Positions 1 through 9,147 are shown, counted from the stretch's first letter. The stretch: DNA of 64,000 nucleotides from Candidatus Obscuribacterales bacterium (GCA_020050835.1 JAGVKB010000030.1:59536-123535), one strand, 5' to 3'. Notes: generated by a model from the sequence alone, not told the origin. Numbers and translations are program-made.

Positions 1-335
1 TCGATGCGATGATGTGTGGAGCCAATCCGCAGCCTGTCCCGCACATAGTCTTCATCATAGTCTCCCTGAGTCAGTCGCAGAAAATATGCTTTCTGAGCAG
101 ACTTAGCTCGACTTAGAGTCTCATCGTCTGGAAAGAAACCGCGCGTCTCTTCAAACGCCAGAAAATGCGCGTACATCGAGTCCATCATTTCATCGACATG
201 CTCGCTCACTATGCCGTCGATCTCTTCCTTGATGATTGCCTCGTCGCGCTCACCAAATTCAAGCCACGCCTTTCTAAGGACAACCTCAAGGTCATTAACA
301 ACTCCGCTTCCAGTTTCATTCTCACTATCGGTCAT
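1..335 (-). CDS. Globin-coupled sensor protein, N-terminal part (runs off the left edge)
   Basis: The minus-strand reading frame starts at ATG 335, with an in-frame stop directly upstream and a GAGGGA ribosome site, and stays open to the window edge (111 residues visible). The sequence reads as a protoglobin/globin-coupled sensor domain: an acidic helical N-terminus, a DEMMDSMYAHFLAF helix near residues 48-61, an AQKAYFLRLTQGDYDEDY stretch, then RLRIGSTHHRI, where His108 aligns with the proximal haem ligand of the family. Such domains bind haem and sense O2 or other gases; the output domain (kinase, cyclase or chemotaxis) lies outside the window. It diverges from a NarL-type response regulator, so a sensor kinase is plausible, but that is inference. 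The frame has no competing start and the family pattern is clear. Confidence 0.75.
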   Translation of the reverse strand, partial: MTDSENETGSGVVNDLEVVLRKAWLEFGERDEAIIKEEIDGIVSEHVDEMMDSMYAHFLAFEETRGFFPDDETLSRAKSAQKAYFLRLTQGDYDEDYVRDRLRIGSTHHRI

Positions 336-466
336 GCTTCCCTCGTTACTTGCATCCCTCTTGGACCCCTCAACTTGCCACCGGGATGACAAGTGCCAAC
401 GCTCATTTCGGCAGAGTTCACCATATCAGCATATAATTAACAAATTCACCTCAGCTTACCAAGACC

Positions 467-1207
467 ATGATCGAAGAATCCAATCCAGAAACTCATTCGA
501 GTCCCGCTATCAAAGTGCTCCTGGTCGAAGATCATGCCTTGACAAGGATGGGTCTGAAAGCGGCTCTCAAGAGAACGACAGATATCTCTGTCGTCGGTGA
601 AGCTAGCAATGGCGAAGAAGCGCTCGCGGCTGCTGACAGCCTGAATCCAGATGTAATTTTGATGGACGTAGGAATGCCTCACATGGATGGCATACAGGCA
701 ACCCAAAAGATTCGTGATAAAAATCCTGCGGCCAAAGTAATCATGCTCACACAGCACGACAATGATCGTGACATTCTCGCTTCTTTAGCGGCAGGGGCGT
801 CCGGATACTGCCTCAAAGACGTAGAACCAGAAAGGCTCTATATCGCCATTCGTTCAGTCAACGCGGGCGATGCCTGGCTAGACGCTACCATCGCCGGTCG
901 TGTTTTGCGGCACTATTCAACGCAAGAGGCAAAGCCTTCTGCGGAAGCGCAGCCTGCCCCTGTCAAATCTTCAGCTCCCCAGCCAGAGTCGCAGCCAATG
1001 GATAGGCCTTTTGCCGAGCCTTTATCGGCTAGAGAACTGGAAGTTCTGAAGCTGATTGTCGATGGGCTCTCGAATCAAGAAATTGCCGATAAACTGATTA
1101 TTTCTCTTGCTACCGCCAAGACGCATGTTCGCAACATTTTAAATAAACTTGCTGTTGATGACAGGACACAGGCGGCCGTTCACGCTATGCGTCGCGGCCT
1201 TGTCTGA
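467..1207 (+). CDS. NarL/LuxR-family two-component response regulator
   Basis: A 246-residue response regulator. The receiver domain spans about residues 15-135, with acidic pair Glu21-Asp22, phosphoacceptor Asp67 in the VILMDVGMP motif, a Thr in VIMLTQHD and the conserved Lys in YCLKD. A Pro/Gln/Ser-rich linker of about 45 residues follows, longer than usual. The C-terminal LuxR-type helix-turn-helix (about 180-245) carries LSARELEVLKLIVDGLSNQEIA and KTHVRNILNKL. It is expected to be a cytoplasmic DNA-binding regulator switched on by phosphorylation. It is transcribed divergently from the globin-coupled sensor at the left edge, about 130 bases apart, which makes a gas-sensing two-component pair likely but unproven. 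The upstream region has no convincing promoter that I could identify. Confidence 0.92.
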   Translation: MIEESNPETHSSPAIKVLLVEDHALTRMGLKAALKRTTDISVVGEASNGEEALAAADSLNPDVILMDVGMPHMDGIQATQKIRDKNPAAKVIMLTQHDNDRDILASLAAGASGYCLKDVEPERLYIAIRSVNAGDAWLDATIAGRVLRHYSTQEAKPSAEAQPAPVKSSAPQPESQPMDRPFAEPLSARELEVLKLIVDGLSNQEIADKLIISLATAKTHVRNILNKLAVDDRTQAAVHAMRRGLV

Positions 1208-1467
1208 GGTCCTGAATCAAGCTGGACATTAGGCCGTTTTAGCAGGCGTACTTTCGACACAGCCTCTTGATCGCAGGCTGTTGATTCGCACTTCTGTGGG
1301 CGCATGATTGCCACCGAACATGATGCTTGCCTTGACACGCCGGTCGATACTGTACCTAACAGATACGGCTTTACGGCTGGACGTGTGCGGTATACCCATC
1401 ACTATCAGATAAGCGACTGGAAATGGCCGCATCAAAAGTTCGGGAGCAGGCAGAAAACCATGCGCTT

Positions 1468-2820
1468 TCACTTCAGCCAGGGCAGCGACCGTAGGTCCTT
1501 CTCAAGATCGCGCCGAAAATCCGGGTGGGCGATGCTGACTAACGCTCTTACTCTCTCTCTCAGCGTCTTGCCATAGAGTTGCGCCACTCCGTATTCAGTA
1601 ACTACATAATGTACATCGGCGCGAGATGTGACGACACCGCTACCGGGCTCTAGACTGGCGGTGATTCTTGAGACCTTTCCGTTCTTGGCGGTTGATGGCA
1701 TGGCGATTATTGCCTTGCCACCCTTGGAGCGCGAGGCCCCTCTTATAAAATCGACCTGTCCGCCAAAGCCGCTGTACAAGTAATTGCCGATGGAGTCGGC
1801 AACTACCTGACCGGTCACATCTACCTGTAGCGCCGAATTTATCGCCGTCATTTTGTAATTTCTTGAGATCACGAACGGATCGTTGATGAAGTCGCTGGTT
1901 TGGAACTCCATGAGCGGGTTATTGTCCACGAAGTCGTAGAGCCGCCTGGTTCCCATGACGAAGCTTACCGCTACTTTGCCGGGGAGCACCGTTTTGGCAT
2001 CGTTGGTCACTACACCCTGTTCGATTAAATCCACTATACCGTCAGACAGCATCTCGCTGTGTACACCGAGATTTCGTTTAGTGCTCAAGTACTTGAGCAC
2101 CGCATTTGGTATCGCTCCTATCCCCAGCTGAATTGTTGCTTCGTCGTCTACCAGCCCCGCAACATTCCTGCCAATGGCTTCCTCTACAGCGGTAGGCACT
2201 GCCGGATGTAACTCCGGCAGTGGATGATTGCTTTCCACTATGCGGTCGAGCCTGCTTACATGAACAAATGAGCGCCCAAGCGTTCGTGGCATTTGTTTGT
2301 TGACTTCAGCTATCACCAGGCGCGCCCGCTTGCGCGCAGCAATTGTGCAATCGACTGAAACCCCATAGCTGCAAAAGCCATGAGCATCCGGTGGCGATAC
2401 CTGAATCAAGCAGACATCTACCGGCACTTCTCCTGACTCAAACAAACCAGGAATCTCGCTTAGAAATATTGGCATGTACTCGGCACGCCCTTCATTTACG
2501 GCCTTTCTCACATTCGGGCCAATAAACAATGCGTGTAGTTTGAATGAATTGCCGTACCTCTCCTCGACGTATTCTGCCTTGCCCAGGGTTAAAATATGCA
2601 GTACTTTCACATCCGCAAGCTCTGAGGCTCTCCCAACCATCCCATTGACGAGTATTTCGGGTGCCGCAGCGTGTGAATGGATGTAGACAGAATCCCTTGA
2701 TTTGATAACTTGAACAGCTTCCTGAGCGCTCATAACTTTGCGCGCGTAGTCTTCCTGCCAGCTCATTGTGGCGCCTGTACTCAATTTCGGCTCCTCGACT
2801 AATAGTCCCTCTCCAGTCAT
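1468..2820 (-). CDS. Acetyl-CoA hydrolase/4-hydroxybutyrate CoA-transferase family protein
   Basis: This 450-residue protein belongs to the Cat1/AbfT-type CoA-transferase family. It has the N-terminal half with SRDSVYIHSHAAAPE and PPDAHGFCSYG, the C-terminal half with IQLGIGAIPNAV, and the GVHSEMLSDG segment whose Glu256 matches the catalytic glutamate that forms the CoA thioester. It would move CoA between acyl-CoA and a free acid (acetate, butyrate or 4-hydroxybutyrate) in the cytoplasm, a fermentation step that can be linked to ATP yield. Start 2820 has a GGGAG upstream; an internal ATG at 2766 (MSWQEDYARK) is closer to the usual family N-terminus. It lies downstream of a hydrogenase maturation protease and a broken hydrogenase subunit on the same strand and may share their transcript. 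The exact substrate cannot be read from sequence. Confidence 0.9.
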   Translation of the reverse strand: MTGEGLLVEEPKLSTGATMSWQEDYARKVMSAQEAVQVIKSRDSVYIHSHAAAPEILVNGMVGRASELADVKVLHILTLGKAEYVEERYGNSFKLHALFIGPNVRKAVNEGRAEYMPIFLSEIPGLFESGEVPVDVCLIQVSPPDAHGFCSYGVSVDCTIAARKRARLVIAEVNKQMPRTLGRSFVHVSRLDRIVESNHPLPELHPAVPTAVEEAIGRNVAGLVDDEATIQLGIGAIPNAVLKYLSTKRNLGVHSEMLSDGIVDLIEQGVVTNDAKTVLPGKVAVSFVMGTRRLYDFVDNNPLMEFQTSDFINDPFVISRNYKMTAINSALQVDVTGQVVADSIGNYLYSGFGGQVDFIRGASRSKGGKAIIAMPSTAKNGKVSRITASLEPGSGVVTSRADVHYVVTEYGVAQLYGKTLRERVRALVSIAHPDFRRDLEKDLRSLPWLK

Positions 2821-2889
2821 CGCCTTTTACTCCCTTATCTGTACCCTGTGCGTGGCCCAAGTATTGCAAAGATAATACGATCTCACCAG

Positions 2890-3121
2890 TGTCTCTATAA
2901 ATCAGAAGCGCCTCTTCGGCGGGATAGAAGTACTTTCTGAATGGCAGGATTGTCCTTAGCGTTTCGACGGCGATTTCGTCAGCCAACTCCACCTTGCGGA
3001 ATGAATGAGACTGGTCCGACACCTTCACTGATGCATAGACAGCTCCCAGAGAAGTCAATGATTGGAAGAACTGATCAAACGAGACTTTGTGAATGGATAC
3101 AGCAATGGCGGCCTCAGGCAT
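2890..3121 (-). pseudogene. Broken [NiFe] hydrogenase beta (Fe-S) subunit, N-terminal fragment
   Basis: About 77 residues from ATG 3121 match the N-terminus of the intact hydrogenase beta subunit at 25616-26668 in this same window: both share GAV-A-V-VSDQS, EIA-E-LRTILP and YP-EAL. Similarity stops near EIVLSLQYLG, just where the intact protein goes on to IVSEPQINEP, and all the iron-sulfur cysteine motifs are missing. The open frame runs on to 2492 with unrelated residues, overlapping the CoA-transferase in another frame. Its ATG overlaps the protease stop upstream (ATGCCTGA), the same coupling style seen between the second protease and hypA. The simplest reading is a remnant of a second 3b-type hydrogenase operon cut off by a deletion. 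A short translated product cannot be excluded. Confidence 0.75.
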
Positions 3122-3695
3122 CGCGCCTCAACGTCTCCAGTACTGTAGTCACAAGTAGCGAGAGATTTCTTGCAAGATGTGGCAGCTTTACTTCCAATGT
3201 TCTGCTTAGGTTCTCTGTCCAATCAACGTCGTCAACTTCAACTCCAATAAAGACGACGCGTTTAGGTAGTGTGCGATCCTGCTTAGCGATACGCAGCTCG
3301 CCTGCTAGAGAAAACCCATGACAGGACCCTATATTCATGATCGTGGCTCTCTCTGACATGGCTCCCAGGTCCATGATAGAAACGCTGCCCGGTGCAGTAC
3401 CGTTCTGAGTAGAATCTATAACGATTGCTGCCCTATGACCAGAGAGGCAGTCACTGAGAAAACCAGTATAAGTGCCGAGTTCGAATCGGCAGACATCTTT
3501 CAATGCCGACTCCGGAAGCATGTTGCATAAAACGGAGGCGAGACCATCGTCTCCACGCAATGAATTGCCAATTGTGATGAGGGCAAGCCCTGATGGCTCT
3601 TTCAATACTTTGTGGGCGCAATGCGCATTGTCTAGCCTTTTAACGCTCTGCATGACCTTTTCCTGATTCGTAGCCGCTACCGGCTGAGCATCCAT
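3114..3695 (-). CDS. [NiFe] hydrogenase maturation endopeptidase (HyaD/HycI-like), copy 1
   Basis: A 193-residue protein of the M52-type hydrogenase maturation protease family. The diagnostic N-terminal motif is LITIGNSLRGDDG, in which the Asp and neighbouring residues help bind nickel; a second acidic cluster is IVIDSTQNG and a third conserved area has SCHGFSLAGEL, providing the expected His. These cytoplasmic enzymes clip the C-terminal tail from the large subunit once nickel is inserted. A paralogue sits at the head of the hydrogenase operon (27968-28468). The start at 3695 has AGGA six bases upstream. The gene overlaps the following broken beta-subunit fragment by 8 bases. Which large subunit this copy processes is unknown, as no second large-subunit gene is in the window. 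Confidence 0.88.
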   Translation of the reverse strand: MDAQPVAATNQEKVMQSVKRLDNAHCAHKVLKEPSGLALITIGNSLRGDDGLASVLCNMLPESALKDVCRFELGTYTGFLSDCLSGHRAAIVIDSTQNGTAPGSVSIMDLGAMSERATIMNIGSCHGFSLAGELRIAKQDRTLPKRVVFIGVEVDDVDWTENLSRTLEVKLPHLARNLSLLVTTVLETLRRDA

Positions 3696-3835
3696 TTAAA
3701 TCCTGGCATGGCAGCTCTATTTACGAATCGTTCGAACGACTGACGTTTCGCCTGCCTCCAATCATTCCTACGATCAATTCGCCCAACGGCACATGCATGG
3801 TTCAATCGGAGAAGCTCCGATGGAGGGTGCGAGTT

Positions 3836-4744
3836 ATGACTTTCAAGAAAATCCTTGTGGCGCTCGATGGCTCTCAAAATAGCCAGATCGCCGCTAATTA
3901 TGGTTTTTGGTTGGCTTCCAATCTACAAGCTGACCTTGCTGGACAACATGTTGTTGACCCTCGACTGGTGGACTTGTTCATTGAGCCGGAGTTTGCCGAA
4001 GAATTAGGTTTCAGTCAATCAATTGAAACATCAGAAAAGGTCTTTTCTGCCTTACGAAAAATTGGCAAAGTAATACTTGACTTGTTTTCCAAGGAAGCTG
4101 CCGGTCGGGGCTTCAAAACAACCACCTTTCTCGACGAGGGCTATATCGTAGACGAGATACTCAAGTATGCCGAAGAGTTCGACTTGCTAGTCATGGGTCA
4201 TCGAGGGCGCGGACAGAAGAAGCTACCCACTGGGCTGATGCTCGGTTCTGTAGCTGAACGCGTCGTCGTTGGGTCTGATGTGCCAGTCTTGATTACCGTG
4301 CAGCCGGTGACCGAGATCAAGCAAATCTTAGTTGCGTTCGATGGCAGTGAACCATCGCGCGGCGCGCTCTTGATGGCGGAGAATCTGGCAAAGCGAACCG
4401 AGTCGAAACTGAAAGCCCTAACCATCATCCCTTCTGAAAAGCACAAGGAAGATGCCAGGATTATAAGGGAGCAGGGAGAATCATTCCTGCGGGAGTACTG
4501 GGTAGATGAGGTCTTCTCAATTAAAGAGGGCGCCGTAAGCGACACGCTCTTGGACTATGCAAACACTTCAAACAGCTTGCTTGTCTTGGGCGCCTATGGT
4601 TTTGGAGATCCCGACAAGAATGTCCTGGGAAGCACTACAACCAAAATTATCCGCGAAACAAAGACAAGCGTGCTTGTTTACAAGCCTATTCACACGCTTG
4701 CTTCCGCCCAATCTGACAAGCTCGCGGAGCCGACGGTGAAGTAA
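3836..4744 (+). CDS. Tandem universal stress protein (two UspA domains)
   Basis: The start at ATG 3836 (MTFKKILVALDGS) follows a GGAGGG ribosome site with normal spacing, giving about 302 residues; an earlier ATG at 3797 lacks this support. Domain one (about 1-150) opens with KKILVALDGSQNS and ends with the ATP-binding pattern MGHRGRGQKK-GLMLGSVAE. Domain two (about 157-290) opens with KQILVAFDGSEPS and ends with LGAYGFGDPDKNVLGSTT, a variant of the same Gly-x2-Gly-x9-Gly-Ser/Thr motif. Tandem Usps are cytoplasmic nucleotide-binding proteins often induced by hypoxia, starvation or redox stress. It lies just upstream of the hydrogenase maturation operon, and two further Usp-type genes lie within 15 kb. 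The client process is unknown. Confidence 0.92.
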   Translation: MTFKKILVALDGSQNSQIAANYGFWLASNLQADLAGQHVVDPRLVDLFIEPEFAEELGFSQSIETSEKVFSALRKIGKVILDLFSKEAAGRGFKTTTFLDEGYIVDEILKYAEEFDLLVMGHRGRGQKKLPTGLMLGSVAERVVVGSDVPVLITVQPVTEIKQILVAFDGSEPSRGALLMAENLAKRTESKLKALTIIPSEKHKEDARIIREQGESFLREYWVDEVFSIKEGAVSDTLLDYANTSNSLLVLGAYGFGDPDKNVLGSTTTKIIRETKTSVLVYKPIHTLASAQSDKLAEPTVK

Positions 4745-5034
4745 ATCAGCCCGCACCATCGACGGAGGGCATGACAAGCAGCGCCGGCGCTTTTTGATTC
4801 CCCAACTATCCAAGCGGATGATCCAGGGCGAGGTCCTGTAGCGCCGCAACGGATAACGCCGAAATGAGCCCTAGAACCTCTTGGTTGCGGTCTAGCATGC
4901 TCTTCCTCAAGTGGTGAGGGATGGTCAACCGACACTGCTTAAGTTGCGCAGTCAGATTCATCCATCGGAATGATGTGGATTGCATTCGCGGATGTTAATC
5001 TCAACCGGTCAAGTTGAACGCTGAGAATGATTCG

Positions 5035-5262
5035 ATGAATTTCAGTTATCACGAAATGAAGGAAGCTTTGTATATTCTGCAGTCCGTGCTCGGAGTCCTG
5101 CTGATCATTATTTCCATCACTCTATTCAATACCGGCGGCGGCGTCCTCCACCCGATCTGCAATGTAGTACCGGCAGTTGTTTTGATGGTCATCGGAAGTT
5201 CCTGCGTATTCTTCGGAGTAGAAACCTACCTTCTGCGCGACGATCCAGACATCTGGCGATAG
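5035..5262 (+). CDS. Small two-span membrane protein of unknown function
   Basis: Seventy-five residues from ATG 5035 (MNFSYHEMKE); a TTG at 5014 could add seven residues. Two hydrophobic segments are evident: about 12-35 (YILQSVLGVLLIIISITLF) and about 43-67 (VVPAVVLMVIGSSCVFFGV), with a short charged tail LRDDPDIWR. I recognise no family. It sits between the tandem Usp and hypF, 137 bases before hypF, and may have its own promoter. The ribosome site is weak, so expression is uncertain, but the clean two-helix pattern argues for a real small inner-membrane protein. Confidence 0.5.
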   Translation: MNFSYHEMKEALYILQSVLGVLLIIISITLFNTGGGVLHPICNVVPAVVLMVIGSSCVFFGVETYLLRDDPDIWR

Positions 5263-5339
5263 AACCACTCTGCAGCTTAACAAGGGTTAGTGAGTGCGGA
5301 GGCACCCGGAAGCTTCAGTCTAACTAGCTCAACCGTACA

Positions 5340-5352
5340 TGGCATCATGCCA
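5340..5352. promoter_or_regulatory. Perfect inverted repeat TGGCAT-C-ATGCCA upstream of hypF
   Basis: The 13-bp palindrome TGGCATCATGCCA ends 47 bases before the hypF start, and a TA-rich stretch (TATAGCGATAGAATAT) lies between them. Position and symmetry suggest an operator or activator site for the hyp operon. I know of no specific regulator for this exact sequence, and no second copy was noticed near the hydrogenase operon. Confidence 0.35.
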
Positions 5353-5399
5353 AGACGGATATAGCGATAGAATATAAAGTCTTCTTCCCCAGAATCATC

Positions 5400-7760
5400 A
5401 TGCATGCCATTGCAACCGATACAAGAGTTCGGATCGCCGTTTCAGGCGTCGTCCAAGGCGTGGGCTTCCGCCCCTTTGTTTACAACCTGGCTGCTACTCA
5501 TTGCCTGGTGGGCTATGTTCGCAATATTGAAGGAGCGGTGGAAATCGAGCTCCAGGGTCCGCTCGCAGCAATCGATGCATTCGTTGAGCAACTAACGCTC
5601 GAGCCGCCGCCACTTGCCCACATTGAGAGTATAGCGACAGAATCTATTGCACCTCTGGACGAGTGGGAAAGTCACTTTGAAATTCGACAAAGCGCCGCTG
5701 CTAGTGTATTTCAACCGAAATTTCTGCCGGCAGATGCCGCAACTTGCCAAGAGTGCCTGTCTGAACTATTCGATCGGAACAACCGACGCTTCAGGTATCC
5801 ATTTATCAACTGCACGAATTGCGGCCCGCGTTTCACGATTATCTCATCGCTGCCCTATGACCGACCAAGTACGACTATGGCACCATTTTCGATGTGTGTC
5901 CCCTGCCAAACGGAGTATAGAGATCCAGCAAACCGCCGCTTTCATGCACAGCCCAATGCCTGTTCAAAATGTGGACCATCATTGACGTACATAGATGCAA
6001 CAGAAAGATCAGAACTACGCGAGGAGTCCGCACTGGCCTTTACTCTGGAACAACTCGGACGTGGTCGAATCGTTGCGATCAAGGGACTAGGCGGCTTTCA
6101 CCTTATGTGTGATGCAACCGACAAGGTCGCCCTCCAGCGCCTAAGAAAACGAAAGCGGAGAACACAAAAACCGTTTGCGGTGATGATGTCCAACTTGCAG
6201 ATGGTGCGTAAGTATTGCCACTGCTCAGAGGAAGAAGAACGTGAGCTCACAAGCACCAGTCGACCAATCGTTCTGCTGAGGAAGCAAGACCAATGTGCGT
6301 TACCTGACGACATCTCACCAGGTCTTGATTGCCTTGGAGTCATGCTGCCTTACACACCAGTACATCATTTACTAATCAGCGATTACAACAGCCCCCTTGT
6401 TGCTACAAGCGCCAACCTAAGTGAGGAGCCGATTGCCATCGACAACGAGGAGGCCATGCAGCGCCTCACCGAAATCGCAGATGGCTTTCTGCTTCATGAC
6501 CGAGCAATCTATTCTCGATATGACGACTCGGTTATTCGTATTATTGATACGAGCAAAACGACCTTGCGCAGGGCAAGGGGGATTGCGCCCCTGCCAATCA
6601 AGCTGCCGTTTAAGGCTCGCGCACAAGCCCTGGCTTGCGGTGCTCACCTAAAGAATACAATTTGCTTTGTTCACAATGACCAAGCCTATGTGAGCCAACA
6701 CATTGGTGATCTCGAAAACATCGAAACCAGCGAACATTTTGAGAGGACTCTCAATACATACAAAAGTCTCTTTGGTTTCACACCTGCTTTCATCGCTCAT
6801 GATTGCCATCCGGACTATGTTACTACCGCCTTTGCGCATGACCTTGCTGCACGAGATAAGCTCTTACGATTTGAAGTTCAACACCATCACGCCCACATTG
6901 TCAGCTGCATGATAGAACACGGATTGACACAGCCAGTCATCGGCGTCGCCTTTGACGGGCTTGGCTATGGCTTAGACGGCACATTATGGGGCGGCGAGTT
7001 CTTGCTTGCTTCGCTCAGTGAGTACCAGCGACTTGCCCACTTAGAGCCAGTCCACCTTCCGGGAAGCAGCTTGGGCATTAAGCAGCCGTGGCGCATGGCA
7101 CTGAGCTACCTCTACACTTCGTCACCGGCAAATACCGGCAGCTTGGCCAACTTTGCCGCTGAGATGGCTGATCTCAAGGGCAAAACAGCTGTAGAACTTG
7201 TGAAACAGCAAATTCATAAGCGGCTGAACTCTCCCCTCACCTCAAGCTGTGGCAGATTGTTTGATGCCATGTCGGCGTTGTTGGGGATTTGCCATGAGGC
7301 AGAATACGAAGGTCAAGCTGCAATTGAACTGGAGACCCTGGCTAATCAAGCAACCGGACTGATCGATCTTGAGAGCAAAAGCGTTTATCCATTTGAAATC
7401 GCAGGCGATGGCTGGCCACTTGTGATCAAAACAAGAGCTATACTTGAAGCTGCTTATCATGAGTATCTCGAAGGTGCCCCGGCAAATCTGGTCGCCGCAA
7501 AATTTCACCACGCCGTCGCCCATGTCATCCATGCCGTCTGTGTGCAGTTGCGTGAACTGACAGGCATCCAGAAAGTATGCGTCAGTGGTGGAGTCTTTCA
7601 GAATGCTCTTTTGCTGCGCCTTTCGCGTAGACTCTTAGCAATTGCTGGCTTCCAACTTTTCTTTCCGCAACAGTTACCTGCCAATGACGGCGGATTATCA
7701 CTCGGTCAGGCAGTTATTGCCCTAGCCAAGGCCGAGGCTATTACTCTACCCGCCTCATGA
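5400..7760 (+). CDS. hypF: Carbamoyltransferase HypF, [NiFe] hydrogenase maturation
   Basis: A 786-residue protein, slightly longer than the usual 750. The order of domains is complete: an acylphosphatase-like domain (about 8-95, with VSGVVQGVGFRPFVY), two zinc fingers (CQECLSELF...CTNCG and CVPCQTEYRDP...CSKCG, about 117-195), a YrdC-like domain (about 210-385, with KGLGGFHLMCDA and KRRTQKPFAVM), and a Kae1-like domain (about 400-780, with the HHHAHI metal motif and VAFDGLGYGLDGTLWGGEF). HypF makes carbamoyl-adenylate from carbamoyl phosphate and ATP and passes the carbamoyl group to HypE to become the cyanide ligand of the active-site iron. It heads a tight operon with hypC, hypD, an SIS gene and hypE. 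Confidence 0.97.
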   Translation: MHAIATDTRVRIAVSGVVQGVGFRPFVYNLAATHCLVGYVRNIEGAVEIELQGPLAAIDAFVEQLTLEPPPLAHIESIATESIAPLDEWESHFEIRQSAAASVFQPKFLPADAATCQECLSELFDRNNRRFRYPFINCTNCGPRFTIISSLPYDRPSTTMAPFSMCVPCQTEYRDPANRRFHAQPNACSKCGPSLTYIDATERSELREESALAFTLEQLGRGRIVAIKGLGGFHLMCDATDKVALQRLRKRKRRTQKPFAVMMSNLQMVRKYCHCSEEEERELTSTSRPIVLLRKQDQCALPDDISPGLDCLGVMLPYTPVHHLLISDYNSPLVATSANLSEEPIAIDNEEAMQRLTEIADGFLLHDRAIYSRYDDSVIRIIDTSKTTLRRARGIAPLPIKLPFKARAQALACGAHLKNTICFVHNDQAYVSQHIGDLENIETSEHFERTLNTYKSLFGFTPAFIAHDCHPDYVTTAFAHDLAARDKLLRFEVQHHHAHIVSCMIEHGLTQPVIGVAFDGLGYGLDGTLWGGEFLLASLSEYQRLAHLEPVHLPGSSLGIKQPWRMALSYLYTSSPANTGSLANFAAEMADLKGKTAVELVKQQIHKRLNSPLTSSCGRLFDAMSALLGICHEAEYEGQAAIELETLANQATGLIDLESKSVYPFEIAGDGWPLVIKTRAILEAAYHEYLEGAPANLVAAKFHHAVAHVIHAVCVQLRELTGIQKVCVSGGVFQNALLLRLSRRLLAIAGFQLFFPQQLPANDGGLSLGQAVIALAKAEAITLPAS

Positions 7761-7769
7761 GGTCGTCTT

Positions 7770-8042
7770 ATGTGTCTTGCCATCCCGGGAAAAGTCGAGG
7801 AGTTGTTTCAGCAGGACGGCTTGAAGATGGCCAAGATAAATGTTGGTGGCATCCGCAAATCTGTCTGCCTTCAATACACTCCCGAAGCCGTTCCCGGTGA
7901 CTATGTGCTCATTCATGTCGGATTTGCTCTGAGCATCATCAATGAGGCCGAGGCCCAGCGAACTTATCAAAGCCTTCAGATGACTGATGACCTCAAAGAC
8001 TTTGCTGCGCTACAAGATCAGGTCTCAAATGAAATACGTTGA
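7770..8042 (+). CDS. hypC: Hydrogenase assembly chaperone HypC, copy 1
   Basis: Ninety residues opening with [12 protein letters not shown], the hallmark N-terminus in which Cys2 (exposed after Met removal) holds the Fe(CN)2CO unit with HypD. The middle carries [33 protein letters not shown], the usual small beta-barrel core. It starts nine bases after hypF and overlaps hypD by 14 bases, so translation is coupled. A second HypC is encoded in the hydrogenase operon (26669-26899). Having two copies is common when one serves as a general HypD partner and the other is dedicated to one large subunit, but the division of labour here is not known. Confidence 0.95.
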   Translation: MCLAIPGKVEELFQQDGLKMAKINVGGIRKSVCLQYTPEAVPGDYVLIHVGFALSIINEAEAQRTYQSLQMTDDLKDFAALQDQVSNEIR

Positions 8043-9147
8043 CGAATTTAGAGATCGCAAGTTTGCTCAAGCGCTTTCCGGTCAGATAGCGCTGGCTGCC
8101 ACACAACCCTGGCGCATCATGGAGGTCTGTGGGGGACAAACGCACACCATACTGCAATACGGACTGGAAGATCTGCTTCCTTCGACGGTTCAACTTCTAC
8201 ACGGACCAGGCTGCCCAGTCTGCGTCACGCCACTGGAATTGATTAACAAGGCGATCGCAATCGCTCCGGTGCCTGACGTGATACTCTGCTCTTTTGGAGA
8301 TATGCTGCGCGTACCTGGCAGCACAGGTGATCTCCTGCAGGCGAAAGCACTGGGAGCCGATGTTCGCATAGTCTACTCGCCGCTTGAAGCACTTAACTTG
8401 GCTCGCAAGCACCCTGATCGTCGTGTTGTGTTTTTTGCCGTTGGTTTTGAAACGACTGCCCCGGCCAATGCCATGGCTGTCTACCAGGCAAAACGACTGG
8501 GCGTTAGTAACTTCTTCCTGTTGTGCTCACATGTGACGGTGCCCCCTGTGATTGCGGCAATACTTCAAGCCCCCAACAATCAGGTACAGGCGTTCCTCGG
8601 ACCGGGGCATGTTTGCTCTGTGATGGGAACCGCCGAGTATGAGGCTCTATGTCGCAATTATCGTGTTCCGATAGTAATTTCCGGCTTCGAACCTACCGAT
8701 TTGCTTGAAGGTATATTACGTTGTATCCAGCAATTGGAGCGGGGCGAGGCGCGCGTTGAAAATCAATACGCACGCGCTGTCATAACCGCTGGCAATGAAG
8801 CGGCGCAAGCTATTGTCACCGAAGTATTCGATGTCTCTGATCGCATTTGGCGCGGACTGGGATCCATTCCCAAGAGTGGCTATAGGCTGAGCTATGCCTT
8901 CAGACAGTTTGATGCTGAAAGAGAATTTCAGGTCGAAGCAATTACTACCGAGGAGTCTCCGCTTTGTATTAGCGGTCAGATTTTACGGGGTTTGAAAAAG
9001 CCTTCTCAATGTCCGGCATTCGGCACCCAATGCACGCCTGAGCAGCCACTAGGTGCAACCATGGTTTCATCTGAAGGAACATGCGCCACTTACTACAAAT
9101 TCGGCAAGCTTCCGCTAAAGCCTGTCAGCGAGAGGGATACGCCATGA
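8029..9147 (+). CDS. hypD: Hydrogenase formation protein HypD
   Basis: The start is taken as ATG 8029 ([14 protein letters not shown]), which matches the normal HypD N-terminus and overlaps the end of hypC; the frame is open further upstream to 7987. The 372 residues show the conserved family motifs: [33 protein letters not shown] and [10 protein letters not shown], with clustered cysteines in the C-terminal part (CPAFGTQC) that bind the [4Fe-4S] cluster. HypD is the scaffold on which iron receives its CN and CO ligands with HypC and HypE. Its stop overlaps the start of the next gene (ATGA). Confidence 0.97.
   Translation: MKYVDEFRDRKFAQALSGQIALAATQPWRIMEVCGGQTHTILQYGLEDLLPSTVQLLHGPGCPVCVTPLELINKAIAIAPVPDVILCSFGDMLRVPGSTGDLLQAKALGADVRIVYSPLEALNLARKHPDRRVVFFAVGFETTAPANAMAVYQAKRLGVSNFFLLCSHVTVPPVIAAILQAPNNQVQAFLGPGHVCSVMGTAEYEALCRNYRVPIVISGFEPTDLLEGILRCIQQLERGEARVENQYARAVITAGNEAAQAIVTEVFDVSDRIWRGLGSIPKSGYRLSYAFRQFDAEREFQVEAITTEESPLCISGQILRGLKKPSQCPAFGTQCTPEQPLGATMVSSEGTCATYYKFGKLPLKPVSERDTP

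Noticed and set aside
1229..1576. Short frames between the NarL-type regulator and the CoA-transferase end
   Set aside because: Both strands are open for short distances but neither has a ribosome site or motif; the region is a convergent gap.
2492..2889. C-terminal part of the 209-residue minus frame after the hydB-like fragment
   Set aside because: It has no family similarity and its last third lies over the CoA-transferase gene in another frame; most likely a chance extension of the broken gene.
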